In this document: positions 21,643 through 31,839 of the stretch, piece by piece | How positions within the stretch are numbered: position 1 is the stretch's first letter | Layout: each line of letters begins with the position of its first letter | NCBI GenBank assembly: GCA_020248945.1 | Contig: JADCGQ010000014.1 | Coordinates: 1-64,000 of the forward strand | Length of the DNA stretch: 64,000 bases | Reading direction: 5' to 3' | Origin: Rubrivivax sp. | Lineage (GTDB): Bacteria > Pseudomonadota > Gammaproteobacteria > Burkholderiales > Burkholderiaceae_C | Made by a program: the position numbers and the translations under genes | Notes under the pieces: generated by a model | What the model was told of the DNA's origin: nothing | The model's database searches: none | The model's input: only the letters and a program-made list of their open reading frames with translations

Positions 21643-22807
21643 GCACGAGGGCTGCTTTCAGCCGCTCCAGCCCCTGGTCGAGGCGGGCCAGGTCGCGCGA
21701 GGCGAAGCACCAGCGCAGCCAGCCCTCGCCTTCGGCGCCGAAGGCCGCGCCGGGCGCCAGGCCCAGGCCGTGCTCGGCCACCAGGCGCTTGGCCAGCGCC
21801 AGGGAGTCGTCCTGCCCTTCGACGCGGAAGAAGGCGTACATGCCGCCGGGCGCCGGCGCCACCGTCACGCCCGGCAAGGCCTGCAGCCCCGGCAGCAGCC
21901 GGTCGCGGCAGGCGCGCAGGTGCGCCACCACGCGCGGCACCAGCGTGTCGGCCATCGCCAGGGCCGCCTGCCCGCCGCGCTGCACGAACACCGGCGCGCA
22001 GGAACTGTTGAACTCGAGCAGCTTGCCGGCGCCCGCCATTGCCGCAGGCGGCAACACGAGCCAGCCCAGGCGCCAGCCCGTCATCAGGAAGCTCTTGCTG
22101 AAGCTGTGGGCCACGATCAGCCGGTCGTCGGGCGCGGCCACGTCCAGGAAGCTGGGCGCGCAGCCCGTGGCCGCGGCGCCGGCGTAGCACAGCCGCTCGT
22201 ACACCTCGTCGGCCACGATCCAGGTGCCGGTGCGGCGGCAATGCTCGAGCAGCGCCTGCTGCTCGGCGCGGCTGAGCGTCCAGCCGGTGGGGTTGTTGGG
22301 GGCGTTGACCAGCAGCACGCGGGTGGCCGGGGTCACTCGCGCACGCAGTTCGTCGAGATCCAGCCGCCACGCGCCGCCCTGCGGCCGCAGGGCGACGCGC
22401 GTGACGCGGGCGCCCAGGATCGCCGGCTGCGCCGTGAGGTTGGGCCACACCGGCACCACCGCCACGACCTCGTCGCCCGGGCTCAGCAGCATCTGCATCG
22501 CCAGCATCAGCGCCGTCACGCCCGAGGAGGTGACGGCGATGCGCTCCATGGCCACCGGCCCGTGCAGGGCGCTGCTGTAGCGCGCCAGCGCTTCGCGCAG
22601 TTCCGGCAGACCGAGGTTGTGCGAGTAGAAGGTCTCGCCGCGCGCCAGCGACTCCGCCGCGGCGTTGCGGATCGGCTCCGGCGTGACCTCGTCGCTCTCG
22701 CCGAACCAGAACGGCAGCACGTCGCTGCGGCCCAGGCCGGCCTGCAACGCGACCTTCGCGACCTCGCGGATCAGGCTGCCGGGCAATTGGTCGATGGCGG
22801 GGCGCAT
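21638..22807 (-). CDS. Pyridoxal-phosphate aminotransferase, class I/II
   Basis: A 389-residue fold-type I PLP enzyme. NAPNNPTGW (about 165-173) and the Schiff-base lysine in [16 protein letters not shown] (about 223-238) are clear, and an arginine for substrate carboxylate binding is near the C-terminus. Substrate cannot be fixed from sequence; aspartate, alanine or aromatic amino acids are all possible. It follows the ABC binding-protein gene after 10 nt and may share its transcript; rpsO downstream has its own promoter. Confidence 0.88.
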   Translation of the reverse strand: MRPAIDQLPGSLIREVAKVALQAGLGRSDVLPFWFGESDEVTPEPIRNAAAESLARGETFYSHNLGLPELREALARYSSALHGPVAMERIAVTSSGVTALMLAMQMLLSPGDEVVAVVPVWPNLTAQPAILGARVTRVALRPQGGAWRLDLDELRARVTPATRVLLVNAPNNPTGWTLSRAEQQALLEHCRRTGTWIVADEVYERLCYAGAAATGCAPSFLDVAAPDDRLIVAHSFSKSFLMTGWRLGWLVLPPAAMAGAGKLLEFNSSCAPVFVQRGGQAALAMADTLVPRVVAHLRACRDRLLPGLQALPGVTVAPAPGGMYAFFRVEGQDDSLALAKRLVAEHGLGLAPGAAFGAEGEGWLRWCFASRDLARLDQGLERLKAALVP

Positions 22808-22817
22808 GGGCGTGACC

Positions 22818-24098
22818 TCAGTCGGGCCGCTGCATGCGGCAGGTGTGCGGCTGCTGCACCGACGCCGCCTCGAAGCGCCGCAGCGTGCGGAAGCCGTAGC
22901 CCGAGCCTTCGATGTCGTGCGCCACGCCCGGTGAGCCGGCGCGTTCCATCACGCTCACCACCAGGGGCTGCTGCAGCTGGTGGTCGGCCGCCCGCATGCG
23001 CGCGCCGTGCCAGGCGAAGGGCGTGGCCGAGGAGTCCAGGCCCTCCAGCGCCAGCGCCACCGCCGCGGCCTCGGTGCTGCCCGCGCGCTCGATGGCCGCG
23101 GCCAGCATCTCCACCATCAGCTGCATGCGCAGGTGCAGGTAGTCGTCCTGCGGCGCCGGGAAGCGCTGGCGGAAGGACGTCACCAGCGCATCCGACGGCG
23201 CGCCGCCCAGGTTGGGGTGCCACTCGGCCACGGCCAGCACGCGGCCCACGCCGGCATCGCCGATGGCCGAGGGCGTGCCGAGCGCATTGCCGTAGAAGGT
23301 GTACAGGCGCGCCTCGCTGCCCACCTCGCGCAGCGCGCGCACGAGCAGCGCCAGGTCGTTGCCCCAGTTGGGCGTGAGCACGGCCTGCGCACCGCTGGCC
23401 TTGATCTTGGTGGCGTAGGGCACGAAGTCCTTCACGCGGCCCAGCGGGTGCAGTTCGTCGCCGACGATCTGCACGTCGGGCCGCCGCGCCGTCACCAGCG
23501 CACGCGCCTGGCGCAGCACGTGCTGACCGAAGCTGTAGTCCTGCCCGATGAGGTACAGGCGCTGCACGGCGCGGTCGGCCTGCAGCGCCTCGACGAGCGC
23601 GGCCAACCGCATGTCGGCGTGGGCGTCGAAGCGGAAGTGCCAGAAGCTGCAGCGCTCGTTGGTGAGCACCGGGTCGACGGCCGAGTAGTTGAGGAACAGC
23701 ACGCGCTGCTTGGGCGCGCGCTCGTTGTGCTTCTCGATGGCGTCGGACAGCGCCGCGGCCACGGCCGAGCTGTTGCCCTGCAGCACGACGTTCACGCCGT
23801 CGTCGATGGCCGCGCGCAGCGTCGACAGGGCTTCTTCGGTGCTGCCCTTGCTGTCGTGCCGCGCCAGCACCAGCGGCCGCAGCACGCCCGCCACGCGCAC
23901 GCCGCCGCGGCGGTTGACGCGCTCCACGGCCCACAGGATGTTGCGGAACACCGCCTCGCCGGCGTTGCCGAAAGGCCCCGAAAGGCCTTCGATCAAGCCC
24001 AGGCGGATGGGCTCCGGCGTGGCTTGTGCGCGCAAGGGGCCGGCCCAGCAGGCGGCTCCTGCAACGCCGGCCAGCAGCGTGCGTCGGATGGGGTTCAC
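22818..24098 (-). CDS. ABC transporter substrate-binding protein (branched-chain amino acid type)
   Basis: A 426-residue periplasmic binding protein of the LivJ-like family. A signal peptide (about 1-25, ending AGPLRAQA) is followed by IRLGLIEGLSGPFGNAGEAV, the usual first strand and ligand loop. No permease or ATPase gene is adjacent, so it must use a transporter encoded elsewhere or act as a sensor partner. It forms a short minus-strand unit with the following aminotransferase. The ligand is unknown; amino acids, amides and aromatic acids are all seen in this family. Confidence 0.85.
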   Translation of the reverse strand: MNPIRRTLLAGVAGAACWAGPLRAQATPEPIRLGLIEGLSGPFGNAGEAVFRNILWAVERVNRRGGVRVAGVLRPLVLARHDSKGSTEEALSTLRAAIDDGVNVVLQGNSSAVAAALSDAIEKHNERAPKQRVLFLNYSAVDPVLTNERCSFWHFRFDAHADMRLAALVEALQADRAVQRLYLIGQDYSFGQHVLRQARALVTARRPDVQIVGDELHPLGRVKDFVPYATKIKASGAQAVLTPNWGNDLALLVRALREVGSEARLYTFYGNALGTPSAIGDAGVGRVLAVAEWHPNLGGAPSDALVTSFRQRFPAPQDDYLHLRMQLMVEMLAAAIERAGSTEAAAVALALEGLDSSATPFAWHGARMRAADHQLQQPLVVSVMERAGSPGVAHDIEGSGYGFRTLRRFEAASVQQPHTCRMQRPD

Positions 24099-24220
24099 GA
24101 AAGGGATGGGGTCTTGAAAAGCGGGCGACCCGGCATCAGCTACCGGGTCATGGACGCCAGGCCCTCGCCACAGCGCGAGGGTGGCGGTTCAGGCACGCGA
24201 ACTTCATTGTAGGAGCCCCC

Positions 24221-24649
24221 ATGTTCATCGTCCCCAGCAGCCGAGAGACCCGTCAGTTCCACCGCCTGTTCGACGACGCCTTCGAGCGCGTCTTCGGCCC
24301 GGCTGCCGTCGAAGGCGTGGCGTCGCGCAGCCCGGCGCTCGACGTCGTCGAGGGCGAGCGCGCCTACACCGTGAAGCTCGAGATGCCGGGCGTCGCGAAG
24401 GAGGACGTGCGCGTCTCGATCGAGGGCCGGCAGGTCAGCGTGCAGGCGCAAGCGCAAGCCCAGGACGAACGCAAGGAAGGCGAGCGCCTCGTCTACCGCG
24501 AGCGCTCGGTGGCCAGCTTCGCGCGCAGCTTCAACTTGCCGTCCGAGGTGGACCAGGCCGAGTCGGGCGCGAAGCTCGAGCACGGCGTGCTCACGCTCAC
24601 GCTGCCCAAGCGCAGTGCGCGCAGCGCGGCACAGATCACCGTGATGTGA
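24221..24649 (+). CDS. Small heat-shock protein, Hsp20 family
   Basis: A 142-residue ATP-independent chaperone with an alpha-crystallin domain at about 40-142. Visible signatures are YTVKLEMPGVAKEDVRVSIE and the C-terminal LEHGVLTLTLPK. The start at 24221 is supported by AGGAG at 24211-24215. It is divergent from the ABC binding-protein gene, with 122 nt between. No CIRCE-like or other heat-shock element was recognised. Confidence 0.93.
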   Translation: MFIVPSSRETRQFHRLFDDAFERVFGPAAVEGVASRSPALDVVEGERAYTVKLEMPGVAKEDVRVSIEGRQVSVQAQAQAQDERKEGERLVYRERSVASFARSFNLPSEVDQAESGAKLEHGVLTLTLPKRSARSAAQITVM

Positions 24650-24695
24650 GCGCCGGCGCGGCAGCGCCGGGTCACGTGCGTCCGCGGGCGTCGCC

Positions 24696-25739
24696 TCAGG
24701 CAGAGATATCCGCCAGCGGCCAGCGCGGCCGCACGTCGAAGGCGCCGTCGCTCTGCGGCACGGCCAGCCCGTGCTGCAGGCGCAGCGCAGCGGCCAGCGC
24801 GATCATGGCGCCGTTGTCGGTGCACAGCGCCAGCGGCGGGTAATGCACCTGAAGACCGCGCGTGGTGGCGGCGTGGTTCAGCCGCTCGCGCAGGCGGCGG
24901 TTGGCGCCCACGCCACCGGCCACCACCAGCGTGCCCGCGCCGGTGCCGGCGGCAGCGCGCAGCGACTTGGCCACCAGCACGTCGACGATGGCCTCCTGCG
25001 TGGCGGCCGCCAGGTCGGCCAGGGCTTGTTCGCCCGGCTGCGGGCCGAGCTTGCGGTGCGCCGTGAGCACCGCCGTCTTCAGGCCGGCGAACGAGAAGTC
25101 GAGGTTGCCGCTGTGCAGCAGCGGGCGCGGCAGCGCGAAGGCCTTCGGGTCGCCACGCTCGGCCAGGCGGGCCAGCGCGGGGCCGCCCGGGTAGCCCAGG
25201 CCCAGCAGCTTGGCGCTTTTGTCGAAGGCCTCGCCGGCAGCGTCGTCGATGGTCTCGCCGAGCAACTCGTAGCGGCCCACGCCGCGCACGCTCATCAGCT
25301 GCGTGTGGCCGCCCGACACCAGCAGCGCGACGAAAGGGAACGCGGGCGCAGGCGACGCCAGGAAGGGCGACAGCAGGTGCCCTTCGAGGTGATGCACGCC
25401 CAAGGCCGGCCGTCGCAGCGCCGACGCCAGCGCCACCGCCACGCCGGCACCCACCAGCAAGGCGCCCGCCAACCCCGGCCCGCGGGTGTAGGCGACGAGG
25501 CCAATGTCGGCCGGCGCCGCGCCGGCGTCGGCAAGCACGCGTTCGAGCAGGGGCAGCACGCGGCGGATGTGGTCGCGCGAGGCCAGTTCGGGCACCACAC
25601 CGCCGTAATCGGCATGCATCGCGGCCTGGGTGTGCAGCGCCTCGGCCAGCAGGCGCGGCGGCTGGGTCGGGTCCGCCGGGGCCTCGACCAGCGCCACGCC
25701 GGTTTCGTCGCACGACGACTCGATGCCGAGCACCTTCAT
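24696..25739 (-). CDS. tsaD: tRNA N6-threonylcarbamoyladenosine synthase catalytic subunit TsaD
   Basis: A 347-residue ASKHA-fold enzyme that transfers threonylcarbamoyl to A37 of ANN-decoding tRNAs, with TsaB, TsaE and TsaC encoded elsewhere. The N-terminal [10 protein letters not shown] and the metal-binding HHLEGH (about 116-121) are intact. Length is typical. It lies downstream of the isc operon on the same strand, separated by a 196-nt gap that holds a plus-strand hairpin structure. Confidence 0.97.
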   Translation of the reverse strand: MKVLGIESSCDETGVALVEAPADPTQPPRLLAEALHTQAAMHADYGGVVPELASRDHIRRVLPLLERVLADAGAAPADIGLVAYTRGPGLAGALLVGAGVAVALASALRRPALGVHHLEGHLLSPFLASPAPAFPFVALLVSGGHTQLMSVRGVGRYELLGETIDDAAGEAFDKSAKLLGLGYPGGPALARLAERGDPKAFALPRPLLHSGNLDFSFAGLKTAVLTAHRKLGPQPGEQALADLAAATQEAIVDVLVAKSLRAAAGTGAGTLVVAGGVGANRRLRERLNHAATTRGLQVHYPPLALCTDNGAMIALAAALRLQHGLAVPQSDGAFDVRPRWPLADISA

Positions 25740-25786
25740 GGTGCACTCCCGTCGCAGCCATTGGGCACGATGCTTGCGGTGCCATT

Positions 25787-25881
25787 CACGACACCTTCGT
25801 CGGGTGTCGTGTCTATCTCCTCAGCAGGCCGCATGCGGGCCGCGTCCAACCTCCCTGGCGCGAACCAGGGAGGTTCTTTTT
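25787..25881 (+). ncRNA. Candidate small RNA ending in an orphan intrinsic terminator
   Basis: On the plus strand a perfect 9-bp hairpin (25787-25795 with 25803-25811) is followed by a GC-rich palindromic stretch near 25829-25842. Then comes a perfect 11-bp stem with 6-nt loop (25848-25858 with 25865-25875) running straight into CTTTTT (25876-25881). This is a textbook terminator on the plus strand, yet no plus-strand gene precedes it; tsaD and fdx are both on the minus strand. No clear promoter was found, so the 5' end is a guess. Confidence 0.4.
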
Positions 25882-25935
25882 CGTGCCGGCGCGCACCGGC
25901 TGCGGGCAGCAAATGCACCACGACGGCGCACCGGC

Positions 25936-26274
25936 TCAGTGATTTTCTCGAGCGTGGTTGATCGAGTACTTGGGGATCTCGATCGTCACGTCGCGCTGCG
26001 ACAGGATGGCCTGGCAGCTCAGGCGCGAGGTCGGCGCCAGACCCCAGGCGCGGTCGAGCAGGTCTTCTTCGGCCTCGTCCATCTCGCCGAGCGAATCGAA
26101 GCCCTCCTTCACGATGACGTGGCAGGTGGTGCAGGCGCAGCTCATGTCGCAGGCGTGCTCGATGGCGATGCCGTGCTCGAGAAGGGCCTCGCAGACCGAG
26201 GTGCCGGCGGGTGCCTCGATGGTGTCGCCCAGCGGCGCGTACTCGGGGTGCGGGAGGATGCGGATGACGGGCAT
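25936..26274 (-). CDS. fdx: [2Fe-2S] ferredoxin of the ISC system
   Basis: A 112-residue adrenodoxin-type ferredoxin that supplies electrons for cluster assembly on IscU. The ligands are in CDMSCACTTC (about 42-51) plus a distal cysteine in RLSCQAIL. It is the last gene of the isc operon, 8 nt after hscA. No iscX follows it. Confidence 0.95.
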   Translation of the reverse strand: MPVIRILPHPEYAPLGDTIEAPAGTSVCEALLEHGIAIEHACDMSCACTTCHVIVKEGFDSLGEMDEAEEDLLDRAWGLAPTSRLSCQAILSQRDVTIEIPKYSINHARENH

Positions 26275-26282
26275 AAGGGCCT

Positions 26283-28157
26283 TCAGATCTGGTCGAGGCG
26301 TCGGCCGGCCAGCGCGCGGCGGATGCCCTCGTTCATGCGGGCGGCGGCGAAGGCCTCGGTGCCATCGGCCAGGGCCTTGACGGCAGCGTCGATGGCGTCG
26401 GCGTCGTTGCCCTCGGCACAGGCCGCCGTGGCGGCGATCTGCGCGGTGATGGCGGCATGTTCGTCGGCTTGCAGCAGGGCGCCGTCGGCGGCGAGTGCGG
26501 CGCGCGTGGCCAGCACCATGCGCTCGGCCTCGACTCGGGCTTCGCGCAGCTTGCGCACGGCCATGTCGCCTTCGGCGTGGGCGAAACCGTCTTGCAGCAT
26601 CTGCGCGATCTGCTCGTCAGCCAGGCCGTAGCTGGGCTTGACCACCACCGAGGCCTCGACGCCCGAGCCCAGCTCGCGCGCGGCCACGCTGAGCAGGCCG
26701 TCGGCATCGACCTGGAAGGTGACACGGATGCGCGCCGCACCGGCGGCCATGGGCGGAATGCCGCGCAGCTCGAAACGCGCCAGGCTGCGGCAGTCGGCCA
26801 CGAGCTCGCGCTCGCCCTGCACCACATGGATGGCCATCGCCGTCTGGCCGTCCTTGTAGGTGGTGAAGTCTTGCGCCTGTGCCACGGGGATGGTGCTGTT
26901 GCGCTCGATCACGCGCTCGACCAGCCCGCCCATGGTCTCGAGGCCGAGGCTGAGCGCGATCACGTCCAGCAGCAGCAGTTCGCCGTCGCGCGTGTGGCCG
27001 GCCAGCGCGTGGGCCTGGATGGCGGCGCCGATCGCGACCACCTCGTCGGGGTTCACGTCGGTGAGCACCTGGCCGGCCCAACCGGGCTCGAACAGGCTGC
27101 GCACGCGCTCGCGCACCAGCGGCATGCGCGTGCTGCCGCCGACCATGACGACGCCCTGCACCTCGTCGGCGCTCACCTTCGCGTCGCGCAGCACCTTGCG
27201 CACGGCGCGCAGCGTGCGCTCCACCAGCGGCGTGGCCACGGCCTCGAGCTGCGCGCGGCTCAGCGCCACCTCGCAGGCGCGGCCGGCCACCTGGGCTTGC
27301 CACGGCGTGCTCTCGGCGGTGCTGAGGGCCTCTTTCGCGGCGCGCGAGGCGATGAGGGCGCTGCGGCGGTCTTGCGGCGACAGCGTGGAGGCATCGATGT
27401 CGGCCTGCGCCAAGGCCCACTGGGCCAGCGCATGGTCGATGTCGTCGCCGCCCAGCGCGGCATCGCCGCCGGTGGCCACGACCTCGAACACGCCCTTCGT
27501 CAGGCGCAGCAGGCTGATGTCGAAGGTGCCGCCGCCGAGGTCGTACACGGCATACAGGCCCTCGCTGCCGTGGTCCAGCCCGTAGGCCACCGCGGCGGCC
27601 GTGGGCTCGCTGATGAGGCGCAGCACGTTCAGGCCGGCCAGTTGCGCGGCATCTTTCGTGGCCTGGCGCTGGGCGTCGTCGAAGTAGGCCGGCACGGTGA
27701 TGACGGCGCCGTGCAGATCGCTGTCGAAGCTGTCTTCGGCGCGCTGGCGCAAGGTGGCCAGCACCTCGGCCGAGAGCTCCACCGGCGACTTCAGGCCGGC
27801 GCGCGTGGCCACGGCCACCATGCCGGGCTGGTCGACCAATTCGTAGGGCAGCTGCTCGCGGCCGGCGACATCGGCCAGGCGGCGGCCCATCAGGCGCTTG
27901 AACGAGGCCACGGCGTGGGCGGCGTCGTGGGCCTGCGCGGCCAATGCCTCGTGCCCGATGCGGCGCGAACCGGCCTCGGGGTAATGCACGGCGCTGGGCA
28001 GCAGGATGCGGCCCTGCTCATCAGGCAGGCACTCGGGCACGCCGTGGCGCACGGCGGCCACCAGCGAGTTGGTGGTGCCGAGGTCGATGCCCACGGCAAT
28101 GCGCCGCTGGTGCGGATCGGGTGCTTGCCCGGGTTCGGAAATCTGCAGAAGGGCCAT
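26283..28157 (-). CDS. hscA: Fe-S protein assembly chaperone HscA
   Basis: A 624-residue specialised Hsp70 that, with HscB, uses ATP to release clusters from IscU. The ATPase domain begins [17 protein letters not shown] (about 23-39), and the substrate-binding domain follows from about 400. The ATG at 28157 gives the short N-terminus typical of HscA; the frame is open 87 codons further but that part overlaps hscB. Its client motif LPPVK is present in the IscU of this operon. Confidence 0.96.
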   Translation of the reverse strand: MALLQISEPGQAPDPHQRRIAVGIDLGTTNSLVAAVRHGVPECLPDEQGRILLPSAVHYPEAGSRRIGHEALAAQAHDAAHAVASFKRLMGRRLADVAGREQLPYELVDQPGMVAVATRAGLKSPVELSAEVLATLRQRAEDSFDSDLHGAVITVPAYFDDAQRQATKDAAQLAGLNVLRLISEPTAAAVAYGLDHGSEGLYAVYDLGGGTFDISLLRLTKGVFEVVATGGDAALGGDDIDHALAQWALAQADIDASTLSPQDRRSALIASRAAKEALSTAESTPWQAQVAGRACEVALSRAQLEAVATPLVERTLRAVRKVLRDAKVSADEVQGVVMVGGSTRMPLVRERVRSLFEPGWAGQVLTDVNPDEVVAIGAAIQAHALAGHTRDGELLLLDVIALSLGLETMGGLVERVIERNSTIPVAQAQDFTTYKDGQTAMAIHVVQGERELVADCRSLARFELRGIPPMAAGAARIRVTFQVDADGLLSVAARELGSGVEASVVVKPSYGLADEQIAQMLQDGFAHAEGDMAVRKLREARVEAERMVLATRAALAADGALLQADEHAAITAQIAATAACAEGNDADAIDAAVKALADGTEAFAAARMNEGIRRALAGRRLDQI

Positions 28158-28198
28158 GGGGTCGGGGATCGGGGGTGTCGAGGCTCGGGGTCGAGCCT

Positions 28199-28720
28199 TC
28201 AGGCGGCTTGCAGGCGGTCGAGCCGCTGCGCCAGGGCCTCGCGGAAACGGGTGACGAACATCAGCGCCCTCACCTGCCCGGCGGCCGCGGCGGTGTCGCT
28301 CTGCTCGTCGAGCAGGGCCTGCAGGCGCTGGTGCAGCGCGCGCTCCTCGAGCGCCACGGCGTCGTCGAGCGCCTGCACGGCGGCGGCATCCGCGGCGTCG
28401 TCGAGCGCCTCGCGCCACGCCATCTGCTGCAGCAGAAATTCACGCGGCATCGCGGTGTTGTCCTCGGCCGCGATCGGCACGCCGCGCAGCTGGCACAGGT
28501 AGGCGGCGCGGCTGAGCGGGTCCTTCAGGCGCTGCCAGGCCTCGTTGACGCGCACCGCCCACTGCATGGCCAGGCGCTGCGCGGCGGCGCCTTCGCTGGC
28601 GAAGCGGTCGGGGTGCACCTGAGCCTGCAGCTCGCGCCGGCGCGCATCGAGCGCGGCGCGGTCCAGGCGCTGCTGCGGCGGCAGGCCGAACAGCGTGAAG
28701 TCGTCGTCGGCGAGCTTCAT
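28199..28720 (-). CDS. hscB: Co-chaperone HscB (J-domain protein)
   Basis: A 173-residue J-protein that delivers IscU to HscA. The N-terminal DDFTLFGLP and the HPD tripeptide in [11 protein letters not shown] (about 34-44) are intact, and the C-terminal three-helix domain is present. The ATG at 28720 matches E. coli HscB length (171). A GTG at 28744 overlapping the stop of the GNAT gene would add 8 residues. Confidence 0.94.
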   Translation of the reverse strand: MKLADDDFTLFGLPPQQRLDRAALDARRRELQAQVHPDRFASEGAAAQRLAMQWAVRVNEAWQRLKDPLSRAAYLCQLRGVPIAAEDNTAMPREFLLQQMAWREALDDAADAAAVQALDDAVALEERALHQRLQALLDEQSDTAAAAGQVRALMFVTRFREALAQRLDRLQAA

Positions 28721-28740
28721 GGGCGGCGGAACAGCGGCAC

Positions 28741-29223
28741 TCACAGCGCCTTGCCCAGGAACAGCGACAAGCCGTTGTCCGGGTAGCCGCCGAAAGGGGC
28801 ACAGGGCGCATAGCCGGCACTGGCGTAGCGCTTCAGGGCCTCGGTCTGGTCGCGGCCGGTCTCGAGCAGGGCCAGGCGGTAGCCGTCGCGGCGCAGGCGG
28901 GCCTCGGCGGCATCGAGCAGCTGCGCGCCCAGGCGGCGGCCGCGGCGCGACGGGTCGACGTACATGCGCTTGATCTCGCCGTAGGGCCGCCCGCCCGTGG
29001 CCGGCTCGCCGGCCATGCGGCGGCAGGCGGCGGTGCCGACGGCCTCGCCGGACTCGCGGGCGACGAAGAAGCTGATCTCGGGCGCCAGCAGCTCGTCGAC
29101 CGTGAGGATGTGGTTGGCCTCGGGCTCATACAGCCCGCCCAGGTAGCGGTCGAGCGCCGCCAGCAGCGCCATCACATCGGGCTGATCGGGCCGCTCCTCG
29201 GCGATCGTGATCGGGAACTCCAT
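28741..29223 (-). CDS. GNAT-family N-acetyltransferase inside the isc operon
   Basis: A 160-residue acetyl-CoA-dependent acyltransferase. The acetyl-CoA loop is visible as SRRGRRLGAQLL (about 92-103), preceded by EIKRMYVDP and followed by LETGRDQTEALKRYASAGY, all typical of GNAT enzymes. It lies between iscA and hscB with 20 nt on each side (4 nt overlap if hscB uses GTG), so it is probably transcribed with the Fe-S assembly genes. Its substrate is unknown; a role in Fe-S biogenesis is only suggested by position. Confidence 0.88.
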   Translation of the reverse strand: MEFPITIAEERPDQPDVMALLAALDRYLGGLYEPEANHILTVDELLAPEISFFVARESGEAVGTAACRRMAGEPATGGRPYGEIKRMYVDPSRRGRRLGAQLLDAAEARLRRDGYRLALLETGRDQTEALKRYASAGYAPCAPFGGYPDNGLSLFLGKAL

Positions 29224-29243
29224 TGGGCCGCAGTCGCCTCGCG

Positions 29244-29567
29244 TCAGACGCGGAACGACTCTCCGCAGCCGCAGCGGTCCTTCTCGCGCGGGTTGTGGAA
29301 CTTGAAGCCCTCGTTGAGGCCCTCGCGCACGAAGTCGAGCTCGGTGCCGTCGAGGTAGGGCAGGCTCTTCGGGTCGATCAGCACCTTCACACCGTGGTCC
29401 TCGAAGACGATGTCCTCGGGCGCCACGTCGTCGGCGTACTCGAGCTTGTAGGCCAGGCCCGAGCAGCCCGTGGTCTTGACGCCCAGGCGCACGCCGACGC
29501 CCTTGCCCCGGCGGCCGAGGTAACGGGTGACGTGCCGCGCGGCGGCTTCGGTGAGCGTGACAGCCAT
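29244..29567 (-). CDS. iscA: Iron-sulfur cluster assembly protein IscA
   Basis: A 107-residue A-type carrier for Fe-S clusters. The three conserved cysteines are in [13 protein letters not shown] (about 32-44) and RCGCGESF near the C-terminus. The ATG at 29567, 5 nt after iscU, gives the family start [12 protein letters not shown]. The upstream open frame through iscU is not part of the protein. Confidence 0.96.
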   Translation of the reverse strand: MAVTLTEAAARHVTRYLGRRGKGVGVRLGVKTTGCSGLAYKLEYADDVAPEDIVFEDHGVKVLIDPKSLPYLDGTELDFVREGLNEGFKFHNPREKDRCGCGESFRV

Positions 29568-29572
29568 CGCGA

Positions 29573-29968
29573 TCAGTTCGCCAGCGTGGCGTGCTTGGCC
29601 TTGTAGTCCTCGACTGCGGCCTTGATGGCGTCTTCGGCCAGGATGGAGCAATGGATCTTCACGGGCGGCAGCGCCAGCTCTTCGGCGATGTGCGTGTTCT
29701 TGATCGTCAGCGCCTCGTCGAGGCTCTTGCCCTTGACCCACTCGGTGACCAGCGAGCTCGACGCGATGGCCGAGCCGCAGCCGTAGGTCTTGAAGCGCGC
29801 GTCCTCGATCAGGCCGGTGGCCGGATCGACCTTGATCTGCAGCTTCATCACGTCGCCGCAGGCCGGGGCGCCGACCATGCCGGTGCCCACCGAGTCGTCG
29901 CCCTTGTCGAAGCTGCCGACGTTGCGCGGGTTTTCGTAGTGCTCGACGACCTTGTCGCTGTAAGCCAT
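29573..29968 (-). CDS. iscU: Iron-sulfur cluster scaffold protein IscU
   Basis: A 131-residue scaffold on which clusters are built. All signatures are present: [13 protein letters not shown] (Cys and Asp), [11 protein letters not shown] (second Cys), LPPVK (HscA recognition) followed at once by [10 protein letters not shown] (third Cys). It lies 34 nt after iscS and 5 nt before iscA. Confidence 0.97.
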   Translation of the reverse strand: MAYSDKVVEHYENPRNVGSFDKGDDSVGTGMVGAPACGDVMKLQIKVDPATGLIEDARFKTYGCGSAIASSSLVTEWVKGKSLDEALTIKNTHIAEELALPPVKIHCSILAEDAIKAAVEDYKAKHATLAN

Positions 29969-30002
29969 GGTGTTGCTCCTGGTGAAGTGGCAGGCGTGGC
30001 GC

Positions 30003-31217
30003 TCAGTGCGCCGCCCACTGAATGGTGCTGAGATCGACGCCGTCCTTGAACATCTCCCACAGCGGGGAGAGGTCGCGCAGCTTGGCCACGCGGTCCTGCA
30101 GCAGGGCCACGGTGGTGTCGATGTCGTGCTCGGTGGTGAAGCGGCCGATCGTCATTCGCAGGCTGCTGTGCGCGAGCTCGTCGCTGCGGCCCAGGGCGCG
30201 CAGCACGTAGCTGGGCTCGAGGCTGGCGCTGGTGCAGGCGCTGCCGGAGCTGACGGCGATGCCCTTCACGCCCATGATCAGGCTCTCGCCCTCGACGAAG
30301 TTGAAGCTGGCATTCAGGTTGTGCGGGATGCGGCGCTCGAGATCGCCGTTGATGAACACCTGCTCGATACCCGCAATGCCGTCGAGCAGCCGGCGCTGCA
30401 GCATGCGGATCCGTTCGTTCTCGGTGCCCATCTCCTGGCTCGCGATCTCGAACGCGAGGCCCATGCCCACACACTGGTGCGTGGCCAGCGTGCCGCTGCG
30501 CATGCCACGCTCGTGGCCACCGCCGTGCATCTGCGCCTCCAGGCGCACCCGCGGCTTGCGGCGCACGTACAGCGCGCCGATGCCCTTGGGACCGTAGGTC
30601 TTGTGCGAGGCCAGGCTCATCAGGTCGACCGGCAGCGTGGCCATGTCGATGGCCACCTTGCCGGTGGCCTGCGCGGCATCGACGTGCATGATCACGCCGC
30701 GCTCGCGGCACAGCGCGCCGATGGCGGGGATGTCCTGGATGACGCCGATCTCGTTGTTCACCAGCATCACCGAGGCGAGGATGGTGTCCGGGCGCAGCGC
30801 CTGCTTGAAGCGCTCGAAGTCGACGAGGCCGTTTTCCTGCACGTCGAGGTAGGTGACCTCGAAGCCCTGGCGCTCGAGCTCGCGCATGGTGTCGAGCACG
30901 CACTTGTGCTCGGTCTTCAGCGTCACGAGGTGCTTGCCGCGGGTGCTGTAGAAATGCGCCGCGCCCTTGATGGCGAGGTTGTTGCTCTCGGTGGCGCCGC
31001 TGGTCCAGACGATCTCGCGCGGGTCGGCGTTGATCAGCCCGGCCACCTGGCCGCGGGCCTTCTCGACGGCCTCTTCGGCCTCCCAGCCCCAGGCGTGGCT
31101 GCGGCTGGCGGGGTTGCCGAAGTGCTCGCGGAGCCAGGGGATCATCGCGTCGACGACGCGGGGGTCGCACGGCGTCGTGGCGCCGTAGTCCATGTAGATG
31201 GGCAGATGCGGGGTCAT
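30003..31217 (-). CDS. iscS: Cysteine desulfurase IscS
   Basis: A 404-residue PLP enzyme that converts cysteine to alanine and hands persulfide sulfur to IscU and tRNA-thiolation partners. [13 protein letters not shown] opens the fold, [15 protein letters not shown] carries the PLP lysine (about 207), and the mobile loop [17 protein letters not shown] carries the active cysteine (about 329). Length matches the E. coli enzyme (404). It starts 15 nt after iscR. Confidence 0.97.
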   Translation of the reverse strand: MTPHLPIYMDYGATTPCDPRVVDAMIPWLREHFGNPASRSHAWGWEAEEAVEKARGQVAGLINADPREIVWTSGATESNNLAIKGAAHFYSTRGKHLVTLKTEHKCVLDTMRELERQGFEVTYLDVQENGLVDFERFKQALRPDTILASVMLVNNEIGVIQDIPAIGALCRERGVIMHVDAAQATGKVAIDMATLPVDLMSLASHKTYGPKGIGALYVRRKPRVRLEAQMHGGGHERGMRSGTLATHQCVGMGLAFEIASQEMGTENERIRMLQRRLLDGIAGIEQVFINGDLERRIPHNLNASFNFVEGESLIMGVKGIAVSSGSACTSASLEPSYVLRALGRSDELAHSSLRMTIGRFTTEHDIDTTVALLQDRVAKLRDLSPLWEMFKDGVDLSTIQWAAH

Positions 31218-31232
31218 GGTGCGCGCGAAGCT

Positions 31233-31766
31233 TTACTTGTTGAACGACGAGCCGAGGGCGAAAACGGAGTTCGGCGCCGTCACCTTGATCGGCTTGACCA
31301 CCGGCACCGACGAGATCGCGCGCTTGACCGGCACCTCGTCGATCGACACGCCCTTGGCGAGCTGCTCGTCGACCAGCTTCTTCAGCGACACCGAGTCGAG
31401 GAACTCGATCATGCGGGTGTTCAGGCTCGCCCACAGGTCGTGCGTCATGCACTTGCCGGTGTCCTCGCCCATGCAGTTTTCGCTGCCGGCGCAGCCGGTG
31501 GCATCGATGGGCTCGTCGACGGCGACGATGATGTCGGCGACGGTGATCTCATGGGCGGCACGGCCCAGCGAGTAGCCGCCACCCGGCCCGCGGGTGCTTT
31601 CCACCAGCTCGTGCCGGCGCAGCTTGCCGAACAGCTGCTCCAGGTAGGACAGCGAGATCTGCTGGCGCTGGCTGATGGCCGCCAGGGCCACCGGGCCATT
31701 GCTCGAGCGCAGGGCCAGATCGATCATCGCCGTCACTGCAAAGCGGCCTTTGGTGGTCAGTCGCAT
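31233..31766 (-). CDS. iscR: Fe-S cluster-responsive transcription regulator IscR
   Basis: A 177-residue Rrf2-family winged-helix repressor of its own operon. The N-terminal MRLTTKGRFAVTAMIDLAL is standard. The [2Fe-2S] ligands are Cys92, Cys98 and Cys106, with a His three residues on; the spacing between the second and third Cys is two residues longer than in E. coli. The ATG at 31766 is chosen from the family N-terminus. Two matching upstream boxes (31840-31854 and 31869-31883) are likely autoregulatory sites. Confidence 0.96.
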   Translation of the reverse strand: MRLTTKGRFAVTAMIDLALRSSNGPVALAAISQRQQISLSYLEQLFGKLRRHELVESTRGPGGGYSLGRAAHEITVADIIVAVDEPIDATGCAGSENCMGEDTGKCMTHDLWASLNTRMIEFLDSVSLKKLVDEQLAKGVSIDEVPVKRAISSVPVVKPIKVTAPNSVFALGSSFNK

Positions 31767-31839
31767 GTGTATTCCTCCAGAGCGCCAGGGGCACCGTACG
31801 GGGTGGAAGCCCGGCGACAGCACCAAGAACAGGCGTTGT

